From Candidatus Mailhella excrementigallinarum (GTDB lineage Bacteria > Desulfobacterota > Desulfovibrionia > Desulfovibrionales > Desulfovibrionaceae), in the NCBI GenBank assembly GCA_944324075.1, contig CALUUZ010000009.1, positions 60,680-124,679 of the forward strand: DNA of 64,000 nt, read 5' to 3'. Under the pieces are notes generated by a model that saw only the letters and a list, made by a program, of their open reading frames with translations, made no database searches and had not been told where the DNA came from. This document shows positions 55,094 through 64,000 of the stretch, one piece after another. The translations under genes were made by a program, and so were the position numbers. The first letter of the stretch is position 1; each line of letters starts with the position of its first letter.

Positions 55094-56095
55094 TCAGGGC
55101 AGCAGCACAATTTTCGCGGCCGGGGCTGTTCCTTCGGCCAGATCGCGGAAAGCCCGCGGGCCGTCTTCCAGCGGACGCTGTTCCACCCAGGACAGATCGC
55201 CGAAGACGCCTTCATCCAGTGCCGTCACCGTGGCCTGAAGGTCCGCGAAGCTGTAGGTATAGGTGCCCAGCACCACCAGTTCGGCCAGGGTGATCTTGCG
55301 CATGTCCACCTCGCTTCCCCATTCCTGCAGGCCGATATGCATGAGCACGCCACCCGGGCGCAGCGCGTGGATGGCCATGTCGCGCGTGACCTTGCGGCCC
55401 ACGGCGTCCACCACATAGTGATAGGCGTTTTCCGCCGGGGGTTCGTCCGCCGGGCTGAAGACCCGGGCGGCGGTATGTTCCGCGGCGGAGGCTCCGCGCC
55501 GGGGGTTCGTTTCCGCCATGTCGATATGCCGTACCCCGCGGGATTGCAGCAGCAGCGCCATGAACATGCCGATGGCTCCGCCGCCTATGATCAGCGCGCG
55601 CTGTTCCTGCACGGGCCGGGCCATTCTCGCGGTGGAGAGATTGAGAGCATGCACCACCGTGGCGGCAGGCTCGGCCAGCGCGCCCAGAACAAGGGGCATG
55701 CGGTCGGGCAGTGGAATGACGGAGGCGGCGGGAATGGACATGTATTCGGCATACGCTCCGGGACGGGTCATGCCCACCATGCCCCGGTTTTCGCACAGAT
55801 TGTCGCGTCCGGTGCGGCAATAGGCGCAGCGCCCGCAGGTTATGAGCGGATCGACGGTGACCTTTTGTCCGGGCGTGAACAGCGGGGATTCACTGTGCCA
55901 TATTTCGCCCGCCGCCTCGTGTCCCATGACCAGGCCGGGCCTGCGGCGCGGATCATGGCCGTGATAGGCGTGCATGTCCGATCCGCAGATGCCGGAAGCC
56001 TTGATCCTGATGATGACTTCGCCCGGAGCCGGCTGCGGATCGGGAAAGTCCTGAAGCCGGATTTCGTCGGGACTGGTATAGACAAGGGCTTTCAT
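55094..56095 (-). CDS. hpsP: Zinc-dependent dehydrogenase, HpsP-like (DHPS 2-dehydrogenase)
   Basis: 333-residue medium-chain dehydrogenase. Catalytic zinc ligands Cys37 (GICGSD) and His59-Glu60 (MGHEAAGE); structural zinc Cys87, 90, 93 and 101 (CGRCAYCRTGRDNLC); NAD site ALIIGGGAIGMFMA. It sits with an SDR and a HisD-family enzyme exactly as hpsP-hpsO-hpsN of Cupriavidus pinatubonensis, where HpsO and HpsP interconvert the DHPS enantiomers. That role is inferred from context. Confidence 0.72.
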   Translation of the reverse strand: MKALVYTSPDEIRLQDFPDPQPAPGEVIIRIKASGICGSDMHAYHGHDPRRRPGLVMGHEAAGEIWHSESPLFTPGQKVTVDPLITCGRCAYCRTGRDNLCENRGMVGMTRPGAYAEYMSIPAASVIPLPDRMPLVLGALAEPAATVVHALNLSTARMARPVQEQRALIIGGGAIGMFMALLLQSRGVRHIDMAETNPRRGASAAEHTAARVFSPADEPPAENAYHYVVDAVGRKVTRDMAIHALRPGGVLMHIGLQEWGSEVDMRKITLAELVVLGTYTYSFADLQATVTALDEGVFGDLSWVEQRPLEDGPRAFRDLAEGTAPAAKIVLLP

Positions 56096-56113
56096 GGAAA
56101 ACTCCTTTCGCGG

Positions 56114-56881
56114 TCAGCGGGCGGTGAACCCTCCGTCGACCATGAGCGTCTGGCCGGTGATATATGCCGAGGCGTCGCTGGCCAGAAACACCGCGCAGCC
56201 GTACAGATCCTCAAGAACACCGTTGCGGCCGATGCAGGTCTGGGCCGCGTTTTTTCCCGCGAGTTCAGGGTTGGAGAAAACCGGCGTGGTCAGCGCGGTG
56301 GGGAAGAATCCCGGCCCCACTGCGTTGCAGGTGATGCCGCGCGCCGACCATTCCTGGGCAATGGCGCGGGTCAGTTGTACCACGCCGCCCTTGCCCGCGC
56401 CGTAAGGGGCGCTGTCGGCAAAGGCCCGGAAGGACTGGAGGGAGGCTATGTTGATGATCCGCCCCCATCCGCGTTCGGCCATGGCCGGGGCCAGCGCCTG
56501 CGTGAGAAAGAAGGGCGCGGTCAGATGCAGGGCGATCTGGCGTTCCCAGCTTTCCGGAGTGATGTCCATGAAAGGCTGGCGCAGATTGACCCCGGCCGCG
56601 TTGATCAGAATGTCAATGGGGCCGAATGTCTCGCCGGCCCTTTTTCCGCAGGCCAGCGCGTTTTCCGGCGAACTGAGATCAACGGGCAGAATGTCCGCAT
56701 GGATGCCGTCGGCGCGCATTTTTCCGGCAGCCTCCTCCAGCGCGCTTTCGCGCCGTGCGGCGAGCACCAGACGCGCCCCGGCCAGTCCGAGGGCGCGGGC
56801 CATGGCTTCGCCTATGCCGGAATTCCCTCCGGTGACCAGCGCGGTTCTGCCGTTCAGGTTGAACAACTCAGCGATATTCAT
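56114..56881 (-). CDS. hpsO: Short-chain dehydrogenase, HpsO-like (DHPS 2-dehydrogenase)
   Basis: 255-residue classical [11 protein letters not shown] (17-24), NAAG (94-97), Ser147 and the YGAGK motif (Tyr160, Lys164), ending [15 protein letters not shown]. It oxidises or reduces a secondary alcohol with NAD. In the hpsNOP setting HpsO is a DHPS 2-dehydrogenase acting with HpsP on opposite enantiomers. Without the context it would be an unspecific SDR, for example gluconate 5-dehydrogenase-like. Confidence 0.7.
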   Translation of the reverse strand: MNIAELFNLNGRTALVTGGNSGIGEAMARALGLAGARLVLAARRESALEEAAGKMRADGIHADILPVDLSSPENALACGKRAGETFGPIDILINAAGVNLRQPFMDITPESWERQIALHLTAPFFLTQALAPAMAERGWGRIINIASLQSFRAFADSAPYGAGKGGVVQLTRAIAQEWSARGITCNAVGPGFFPTALTTPVFSNPELAGKNAAQTCIGRNGVLEDLYGCAVFLASDASAYITGQTLMVDGGFTAR

Positions 56882-56934
56882 GTGATGTCCTCTCTTGCGC
56901 GTCCGGCGGCGCGTCCGCGCCGCCGGAAAGCCGG

Positions 56935-58392
<1,458 letters not shown>

Positions 58393-58426
58393 TCAGGAAA
58401 TTTTTTACGGTACTATTTTTTATATA

Positions 58427-58446
58427 TATGCCCGTTTATGGGCATA
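58427..58446. promoter_or_regulatory. Upstream activating sequence candidate
   Basis: Inverted repeat TATGCCC-N6-GGGCATA, about 90-110 bp upstream of the -12 element, the usual distance for an enhancer-binding protein site. Confidence 0.55.
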
Positions 58447-58706
58447 AGTGATGATATATACACATTTGGACGATGCCAATTCATGATGTATATTTGATAG
58501 CAGTCCTGTTTTTTATCAGAAAAAAATTCATGAAAGGAAAGTTGCGTTGAAACGTGAGGAAGATTGCATGCGGTTTGCGGTTCGTACATGAAATCCATGT
58601 GCGGGTAAAGGCATGGCCGCCATGCCCCGGCGGGCTGACGATGGAGGTCCGCCGGAGAGCGGCCGGTTCCGGCCTGAAACGTCCAGACGGAAGAGGGATT
58701 CATACC

Positions 58707-60311
58707 ATGCAGACAGAGAATTTTCACGGAAAGGCGGAAGGCATCGCAAAGCGCCTCTTGAGCGGACTGGGCACGGATATTTCCCGCCCCGCCTTCTTCA
58801 AGGTTCTTGCCGAAGAACTGTCCGCCGTGTTCAAATTCGATCGGCTGGTGATCAATCTGTATGACTCGGACGGCGGCATGCTGTCCTATTTCACATCGGC
58901 TGAAGGCGCGGTAGTCAGCTCCCTGTCGCCGGTGCGTCCCGCAGACGCCTCGAATACCGTCGCCGGAAGAGCCATAGCCGGGCGCAAGCCGGTTATCATC
59001 ACCGATCTGGCCCGCTGCTTTCCCGAGGCGGTGCCGCATCCGCTCATGGAGGCGGGCCTGACCACAACCATGGCCTTTCCCCTGATGCTGAACAACAGAG
59101 TATTTGCCACGCTGCACTGTTCCTTTCTGAAGCAGCCGTCCGAGCTGTACGCCATCACGAATTTTCTGACGGAACTGTGTCCGGCAATCGCCGTCTGCCT
59201 GGGGGCCATTCTTTCCTTTTCCCTTTCCGCCCCGCCCCTTTCCCGGCGGATCGAGGAGAAGCGGCAAGGACGGAAAAGCGGCAGGAGAAGCGCAGGTCCG
59301 GAGCCTGATGCCGCTTTCGTCTATCAGAGTCCGGCCATGCGGACCCTCATGCGGCGCGTGGACGCCATGGCCAGGCTCAATGTTCCCATCCTGATCCTTG
59401 GGGAGAGCGGCACGGGCAAAACCATGCTCGCGCGGGAGATACATCTGCACAGCCCGCGCCGCGACAGCCCCTTTGTCAAGGTAAGCTGCCCGTCCCTGTC
59501 GTCCACCCTGTTCGAGAGCGAGCTGTTCGGGCACTGCAAGGGCGCGTTTACGGGCGCGGCGGCCAAGCGCGTGGGACGCGTGGAAATGGCGCATGGCGGG
59601 ACGCTGTTTCTGGATGAGATCGGCGAGCTGGGGGCAGACATGCAGAGCAAGCTGCTGCAGGTTCTGGACGAGTCCACCTTTGAACGGGTGGGAGAAAGCA
59701 TACCGCTGACGGTGGATGTGCGCTTTGTCGCCGCGACCAACATGAATGTGGCCGCGGCAGTGGCCGGGGGGCGCTTCCGGGGAGATCTGTTTCACCGCCT
59801 TGCGGTCTGCGTGCTGGAAATGCCCCCGCTGCGCGGGCGCAGGGAGGATATTCCCCTGCTGATCCGCGTCATTTCCCGTCAACTGGCCGCGCGGTACGCT
59901 CTTCCGCCGCTGCCCGCGGCGGCGCTGCGTTCCGCCGAAATGATGAAGCTGTTCACTTCATGGGAATGGCCGGGCAATATCCGGGAACTGCGCGGCCTGC
60001 TGCTGCGCATGATGACCATGTACAGCGTGACGGGGAGAATCGGCATGGAGGAGACCCGGGCGCTTCTGGAGGAAAATGCCGCTCTGGAAATTTCCGCAGG
60101 GAAGGAAGCGGAAGAGCGCCGCCCCGCCCCGGCGGAACTGACTTCCCTGGCGGACATGGAGCGCGAACATATCCTGCGGGCGCTGGAAAAAACCGGAGGC
60201 AGGCTGGGAGGAGTCTCCGGCGCGGCGGCCCTGCTGGGACTCAACCGCTCGACCCTTCAGCACAGGATGCGGAAACTGGGGATAGGCGGGAGGAAAAGAG
60301 TGCAGCCCTGA
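58707..60311 (+). CDS. Sigma-54-dependent transcriptional activator (GAF-AAA-Fis)
   Basis: 534 residues from ATG 58707 (AGAGGGA upstream; longer starts at 58641 or GTG 58554 lack domain content). GAF sensory domain (about 10-170), AAA+ domain with Walker A GESGTGKT (232-239), GAFTGA sigma-54 contact loop (279-284) and Walker B GGTLFLDE, then a Fis-type helix-turn-helix (about 490-530, AAALLGLNRSTLQHRMRKLG). It is transcribed away from hpsN, whose promoter is of the sigma-54 type, so it probably activates the hps-ABC operon in response to a sulfonate. Confidence 0.9.
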   Translation: MQTENFHGKAEGIAKRLLSGLGTDISRPAFFKVLAEELSAVFKFDRLVINLYDSDGGMLSYFTSAEGAVVSSLSPVRPADASNTVAGRAIAGRKPVIITDLARCFPEAVPHPLMEAGLTTTMAFPLMLNNRVFATLHCSFLKQPSELYAITNFLTELCPAIAVCLGAILSFSLSAPPLSRRIEEKRQGRKSGRRSAGPEPDAAFVYQSPAMRTLMRRVDAMARLNVPILILGESGTGKTMLAREIHLHSPRRDSPFVKVSCPSLSSTLFESELFGHCKGAFTGAAAKRVGRVEMAHGGTLFLDEIGELGADMQSKLLQVLDESTFERVGESIPLTVDVRFVAATNMNVAAAVAGGRFRGDLFHRLAVCVLEMPPLRGRREDIPLLIRVISRQLAARYALPPLPAAALRSAEMMKLFTSWEWPGNIRELRGLLLRMMTMYSVTGRIGMEETRALLEENAALEISAGKEAEERRPAPAELTSLADMEREHILRALEKTGGRLGGVSGAAALLGLNRSTLQHRMRKLGIGGRKRVQP

Positions 60312-60350
60312 AAGCATGCCGGGAGCCGGAGGGAACGACAGGTGTTTCTT

Positions 60351-60542
60351 TCAGGCACACAGACAATTCTGAGCCGTCATTTGAACTTCTGCCTTTGCCT
60401 CTTCAATGCCTTCCAATGCTTCTCCTGCAAAGCAATGTACCTTTGGATGAGAAACAAGACGAAAGTACGCTTTCATATTCCTTTCGCAGAACTGTCTGAT
60501 GATCAGCCTTTGCGTATGAAATTTAATTGGTTCCGTTTGCAC
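60351..60542 (-). pseudogene. Truncated GNAT acetyltransferase remnant
   Basis: 63 codons from GTG 60542. FHTQRLIIRQFCERNMKAYF, RLVSHPKVHCFAGEALEG and IEEAKAEVQ match the N-terminal third of RimJ/RimL-type GNAT enzymes (about 170-190 residues). It stops at once afterwards, and the acetyl-CoA-binding part is missing. Lower GC than its surroundings. Confidence 0.5.
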
Positions 60543-60583
60543 TTGTCCTCTGGCAGCTCGTCAGAAATTCCTTTGTGGTTTGA

Positions 60584-60719
60584 GACCTCTCCTTTCAGGG
60601 GGAAGTTGACAAGACGGCGAAGCCGATGAAATCCTTTTCCGTACCCCTTCCCTTCAGGGAGGGGCAATCCGCGCGAACCCTCTCCGTCGGCTGCTTCAGT
60701 CAGTCGGCGGATGGGGCGA
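60584..60719 (+). repeat. Dispersed repeat family 3 copy
   Basis: ACGGCGAAGCCGATGAAATC, TTTTCCGTACC and CAGTCAGTCGGCGGATGGGG also occur at 41801-41907. The two copies lie just outside either end of the sulfonate island. Confidence 0.6.
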
Positions 60720-60858
60720 CTGTGGATTGAGACATTGGTTCCTGCGACACAGATTTTCGGGTGAAGAGGAGCGCAGGGCGGAAAAATGGAAAACGCGGCC
60801 GGGATTTGATTCCGGCCGCGGACGTGCAGAGGGAACACTCACGGAAAGGCGAAACACG

Positions 60859-61038
60859 TCATCCAAGGGGTTTGAAAGCTTTTTTGGATGCTCCGCATAC
60901 CGGGCAGCGCCAGTCATCGGGCAGATCTTCAAACCTGGTGCCCGCCGGGATCTTCCCCTTCCGATCTCCCTTGTCGGGGTTGTAGATATAACCGCAGTTG
61001 GTCATCTGACACTGCCACATGTCTTTGGGATCGGCCAT
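60859..61038 (-). CDS. Rubredoxin with CX4C first metal knuckle
   Basis: 59 residues from ATG 61038 (AAGGAGG upstream). Iron ligands Cys10, Cys15, Cys45 and Cys48. The first pair is C-x4-C ([10 protein letters not shown]) instead of the usual C-x2-C, as in the Desulfovibrio rubredoxin-2 type; the second is the normal CPVCG. A small cytoplasmic electron carrier, in D. vulgaris named rdl in the perR-rbr-rdl operon. Here it probably reduces rubrerythrin during oxygen and peroxide stress. Confidence 0.92.
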   Translation of the reverse strand: MADPKDMWQCQMTNCGYIYNPDKGDRKGKIPAGTRFEDLPDDWRCPVCGASKKAFKPLG

Positions 61039-61124
61039 GAGAGCCTCCTTTTTGTTCGGTTGCATGTAAAAAGCCCCGCCGGAGGCGGGGCGCAAGACTC
61101 GGTATCGCGGAGCGCGCCGCCCGA

Positions 61125-61691
61125 TCAGGCAAGAGCCTGGAAGTACGCCTGAGGATGCGCACAGGCCGGGCAGAGTTCAGGCGCGCCGTCACCTTCATGA
61201 ATGAAGCCGCAGTTCATGCAGCGCCACACTTTCTTGGCCGGGTTTTTGAACACCTTGCCTTCCCTGATCGCCTCGGCAAAGGCGAGGAAGCGGCTTTCAT
61301 GGTGGGCTTCGGCCACGGCGATGTTGCGCATGACACAGGCGATTTCGGGGAAGCCTTCTTCATCGGCAACCTTGGCGAAGTCGGGATACATGTGCTGATG
61401 TTCGTGGTTTTCTCCGGCGGCGGCAGCCAGCAGGTTGTCATAGGTGGCGCCGATCACACCCGCGGGAAAGGCGCCGGAGATTTCCACTTCGCCGCCTTCA
61501 AGGAACTTGAACAGACGCTTTGCATGTTCCTTTTCCTGATTGGCAATTTCCTCAAACGCGCGGGACATCTCCACATAGCCGTCTTTCTTGGCCTGTCCGG
61601 CAAAATAGTCGTAACGGTTGCGCGCCTGGGATTCGCCGGCAAAGGCGGTGAGCAGATTCTTTTCGGTGCGGGTGCCTTTCAGTGATTTCAT
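61125..61691 (-). CDS. rbr: Rubrerythrin
   Basis: 188 residues from ATG 61691 (AAGGAGG upstream). An N-terminal ferritin-like four-helix bundle with diiron ligands ([40 protein letters not shown]) and a C-terminal rubredoxin knuckle ([12 protein letters not shown] and LCPACAHP). It reduces hydrogen peroxide with electrons from rubredoxin. Between perR and rubredoxin, and so probably derepressed by peroxide. Confidence 0.96.
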   Translation of the reverse strand: MKSLKGTRTEKNLLTAFAGESQARNRYDYFAGQAKKDGYVEMSRAFEEIANQEKEHAKRLFKFLEGGEVEISGAFPAGVIGATYDNLLAAAAGENHEHQHMYPDFAKVADEEGFPEIACVMRNIAVAEAHHESRFLAFAEAIREGKVFKNPAKKVWRCMNCGFIHEGDGAPELCPACAHPQAYFQALA

Positions 61692-61827
61692 CGGGGGGTC
61701 CTCCTTGCTTTCGTTCCCGAAAATCCGCCTGAAACGGCGGATTTGGCGAGACAGCGCCGGGAACATTCAGGTGTTTCTTTTAAATAAGTCCGTCCGGGAC
61801 GAAGGCAAGCCCCGAGGATGCCTTGCC

Positions 61828-62223
61828 CTACTGCGTCAGGCGGCACTCGTCGCACAGACCTTCGAATTCCACCCGGACTCCGGTAACGGTGAAGCCCTCC
61901 ACATGAAGAGAGTCATGCTCGGGTTCGGGACAGGAGTCCGCGGGCAGATCGGCCACCCTTCCGCAGCGGGTGCATTTGATGTGCCGGTGCGGCATGGTGT
62001 TGCCGTCAAACCGGCGTATCGTTCCCGCGCTGTCAAGGCGCAGTATTTCCCTTGCGGAAGCCAGCATCTCAAGATTGCGGTAGACCGTGCTGAGGCTGAT
62101 GTGCGGCATGCGCGCCCTTACGCGGGAATACAGCTCCTCCGCTGTCGGGTGGGAACACATGCCGCGCAGTTCTTCCAGTATAAGCATGCGCTGGCGCGTC
62201 ATACGGGTTTGGGGTTGGGCCAT
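61828..62223 (-). CDS. perR: Fur-family peroxide regulator PerR
   Basis: 131 residues. Winged helix (TRQRMLILEELRGMCSHPTA, ISLSTVYRNLEMLASA) then a dimerisation domain with HRHIKCTRCG and CDEC, the two CxxC pairs of a structural zinc. Gene order perR-rbr-rdl matches D. vulgaris, where it is PerR. Preceded by a TTGACA and an inverted repeat overlapping the promoter, consistent with autoregulation. Fur proper is less likely. Confidence 0.88.
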   Translation of the reverse strand: MAQPQTRMTRQRMLILEELRGMCSHPTAEELYSRVRARMPHISLSTVYRNLEMLASAREILRLDSAGTIRRFDGNTMPHRHIKCTRCGRVADLPADSCPEPEHDSLHVEGFTVTGVRVEFEGLCDECRLTQ

Positions 62224-62248
62224 GCCTGACTCCTCTTATTCATTTTGC

Positions 62249-62280
62249 TTATGCTTAGCGATAATGAAAGAGGCTGTCAA
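62249..62280 (-). promoter_or_regulatory. perR operon promoter and PerR-box candidate
   Basis: TTGACA on the minus strand at 62275-62280; TTATGCTTAGCGATAA (62249-62264) is a TTAT-N8-ATAA partial palindrome with a central TA, near the PerR/Fur consensus. The -10 is not clear. Confidence 0.5.
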
Positions 62281-62359
62281 GCCGCGGCAGACGCCGCGCC
62301 CGTGCGGGAATGCAGGCCGATGCGGAAAAAGGGCCGTCTGCCGGGGCCGCGGCGGCCGG

Positions 62360-62884
62360 TCATGTTTCCATGCCCTCCGTTTTGCGGGAAAGCCCGGTCT
62401 GCGTCCGGCGTTCCGTCAGCGTCAGGCCGCGGGCAGTCAGTTCGTCCCGCAGCAGTCCGCAGAGCAGGGGCAGGCGTTTCCGCGCCGTGGGGCTGAGTTC
62501 CGTGCCCATGCTCATGTAATCTTCCGGTTCCATGCCCAGAACCACGGCTTCGGGCCGTTTGCCGATGAGTTCGCAGAAAATCAGGGTGTCCGCCAGATCT
62601 GTCTGATGCATGGAATCGCGGAAGCTCAGGCTCTTGCGCAGATCGCTGCCCGTCAGACGATAGATTGCGCCCGCCTCGCCGCCTCCCAGCACGGCATCCA
62701 GCACGAACACGATGTCACACGAGGTCAGGGCGTCCATCAAGCCCATGCCCAGCGTGCCTCCGTCCAGCAGCGTGACATTCTCGGGGAAATCCCAGCGTTC
62801 CCGCGCCAGTTCCATCGCGCGCACCCCGATGCCTTCATCGGTGTACAGAATATTTCCCACGCCGAGTACAAGGATTCTTTCCAT
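62360..62884 (-). CDS. [NiFe] hydrogenase maturation endopeptidase (HyaD/HynC family)
   Basis: 174 residues: VLGVGNILYTDEGIGVRAME, VFVLDAVLGGG and HQTDL supply the nickel-binding Glu17, Asp63 and His93 of the M52 peptidase family. It removes the C-terminal tail of the hydrogenase large subunit after nickel insertion. Located directly after that subunit, which ends in the expected cleavable tail. Confidence 0.93.
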   Translation of the reverse strand: MERILVLGVGNILYTDEGIGVRAMELARERWDFPENVTLLDGGTLGMGLMDALTSCDIVFVLDAVLGGGEAGAIYRLTGSDLRKSLSFRDSMHQTDLADTLIFCELIGKRPEAVVLGMEPEDYMSMGTELSPTARKRLPLLCGLLRDELTARGLTLTERRTQTGLSRKTEGMET

Positions 62885-62967
62885 GTCCTTTCCTTCGTCA
62901 GAGCCGCGCCGCTCCTCCGGACTGCCTCCGCTTCCCGGGGCCGGAGCATCCCGGCCCCGGCCATGCC

Positions 62968-64000
62968 CTACAGCACGCGGAAGTCGTATCCTTCATTGGT
63001 GCGCCCGTCGATGACATGCACGCCGCAGGCCACACAGGGATCGAAGGAATGCACCGTGCGCAGGATTTCCACCGGACGTTTGGGGTCGGCCACCGGGGTG
63101 CCGATCAGCGCCTCTTCCACGGCGCTGCGCTGGCCCGCCGCGTCACGCGGGCCGAGGTTCCAGGTGGAAGGCACAACAAGCTGGAAATTGGCGATCCTGC
63201 CGTCTTCAATGACAATCCAGTGCGAGAGTCCGCCCCTGGGCGCATTGACAAAGCCCACCCCGCGCGCGGACTTCGGCACTTCGCAGTTTTCCACGATTTT
63301 CGTGTCGCCGCCGGCGAGGTTATCCTTGAGTTCTTCCAGCCATGTGCCGGTCTGCCGCGCGACGGCCAGCGCCTCGATACCCCGGGCGGCCGTGCGTCCG
63401 AGGGTGGAGAACAGGGCTTCCGGCCCGGTCCCCAGCGCGGCGAGAACCTGATCCACCACCGGCTTCACGGCGGCTTGCCCCTGGGCATAGGCCACCAGCA
63501 CCTGTGCCAGAGGCCCGGTTTCCACAACCTTGCCGTCATAGCGGGGGGCCTTCATCCACGAGTAGCGATCAGTGTCTCCCATTGAGGTGAACTTCGGCGC
63601 GGTTTCCCCTTCATAGGGTGCGCGGGCCTGCTCGCCCTCATACCAGCTATGCCGCACATGCTCTTCGATTCTGGAGGGATCAAAGGGCAGGATCGTGTCG
63701 ATTTTGCGGTCAAGGATGACGCCGGGCTTGAGCCAGCGGGTTTCCAGCCTGCGCTCGTCGCCGGGAAATTCGCCGAATGTCATGTAGTTCACCGCGCCGC
63801 CGCCGATGCCGGCCCAATCCTTGTAGGCTCCGGCCACCAGCAGCAGATCGGGAATATAGAACTGCTCCACGAATTCCAGCGTTTCCCTGTACAGGGCCTC
63901 GAACTGTTCGAGAGGTTCCTTTTTCAGCGCGTTGTAGCAGGTTACGCCTCCCGCCACCGTGCCAGCAGGGGGTTGTGGGTGTCCACCACCGCGGTGCCGG
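62968..64000 (-). CDS. hynA: [NiFe] hydrogenase large subunit (5' part outside window)
   Basis: About 343 C-terminal residues; the frame is open past a GTG at 63957 (GHPQPPAGTVAGGVTC) to the window edge, so the start is missing. AGGVTCYNALKKE, IPDLLLVAGAYKDW, NAPRGGLSHWIVIEDG, VVPSTWNLGPRD and the C-terminal DPCVACGVHV identify the large subunit; the Cys pair ligates NiFe. Cleavage after His would release VIDGRTNEGYDFRVL, the substrate of the next gene's protease. DPCxxC with two Cys excludes [NiFeSe] hydrogenase. Likely periplasmic. Confidence 0.94.
   Translation of the reverse strand, partial: RHRGGGHPQPPAGTVAGGVTCYNALKKEPLEQFEALYRETLEFVEQFYIPDLLLVAGAYKDWAGIGGGAVNYMTFGEFPGDERRLETRWLKPGVILDRKIDTILPFDPSRIEEHVRHSWYEGEQARAPYEGETAPKFTSMGDTDRYSWMKAPRYDGKVVETGPLAQVLVAYAQGQAAVKPVVDQVLAALGTGPEALFSTLGRTAARGIEALAVARQTGTWLEELKDNLAGGDTKIVENCEVPKSARGVGFVNAPRGGLSHWIVIEDGRIANFQLVVPSTWNLGPRDAAGQRSAVEEALIGTPVADPKRPVEILRTVHSFDPCVACGVHVIDGRTNEGYDFRVL

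Larger units (their letters stand above)
60312..60858. other. Gap with acetyltransferase remnant and repeat family 3
   Basis: No intact gene. Contains a GNAT fragment (60351-60542) and repeat family 3 (60584-60719). The island's last gene ends just before it. Confidence 0.5.

Overview
The window looks like a piece of a Desulfovibrionaceae chromosome from a Desulfovibrio/Bilophila/Mailhella-type sulfite- or sulfonate-respiring anaerobe. The evidence is a tmRNA with the tag ANNDYDYAYAA, a perR-rubrerythrin-rubredoxin operon, a periplasmic-type [NiFe] hydrogenase large subunit with its maturation protease, a lysS-lolC-lolD-bamA block, and high GC except in one insert. No single gene fixes the species.

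Region 1 (1-16.6 kb, minus strand) is a group 2/3 (ABC-dependent) capsule operon reading leftward: kpsF, a small lipoprotein, kpsM, kpsT, kpsE, kpsD, a GT2 glycosyltransferase, a GlfT2-like galactofuranosyltransferase, a 1410-residue four-domain fusion enzyme, glf, galE and the start of kpsC. GalE, Glf and the GlfT2-like enzyme together predict a galactofuranose-containing capsule. The serotype-specific middle is AT-rich compared with the export genes. A tyrosine recombinase lies between this operon and the 3' end of ssrA, a common integration target.

Region 2 (18.6-41.6 kb) is mostly core: ssrA, a periplasmic metallo-beta-lactamase-fold protein, a PAS-GGDEF diguanylate cyclase, an HD phosphohydrolase, rplM-rpsI, a shikimate-kinase-like enzyme (possibly a homoserine kinase), metF behind an SahR-like operator, a phosphodiester glycosidase-like protein, a chemoreceptor, a TolC-like protein, hemW-gluQ, lysS, and lolC-lolD-bamA. 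Its intergenic gaps carry three families of short dispersed, hairpin-forming repeats.

Region 3 (41.9-60.3 kb) is the most interesting part: an apparently complete island for catabolism of C3 organosulfonates. HpsN, HpsO and HpsP (dihydroxypropanesulfonate dehydrogenases) feed sulfolactate to SlcC/SlcD (which interconvert its enantiomers through sulfopyruvate) and to SuyAB, which splits (R)-sulfolactate into pyruvate and sulfite. A tripartite tricarboxylate-type transporter and a NitT/TauT-type ABC transporter with two permeases and two ATPases provide uptake; a TSUP family protein may export sulfite. Control appears split between a GntR/HutC regulator (with a 12-bp palindrome shared by the suyAB and tctCBA promoters) and a divergent sigma-54 activator with a matching -24/-12 promoter in front of hpsN. 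Sulfite would feed the respiratory sulfite reductase, which is not in this window.

Region 4 (60.3-64 kb) holds a truncated acetyltransferase remnant, the perR-rbr-rdl oxidative stress operon with a CX4C rubredoxin, and the end of a [NiFe] hydrogenase operon that runs off the right edge.
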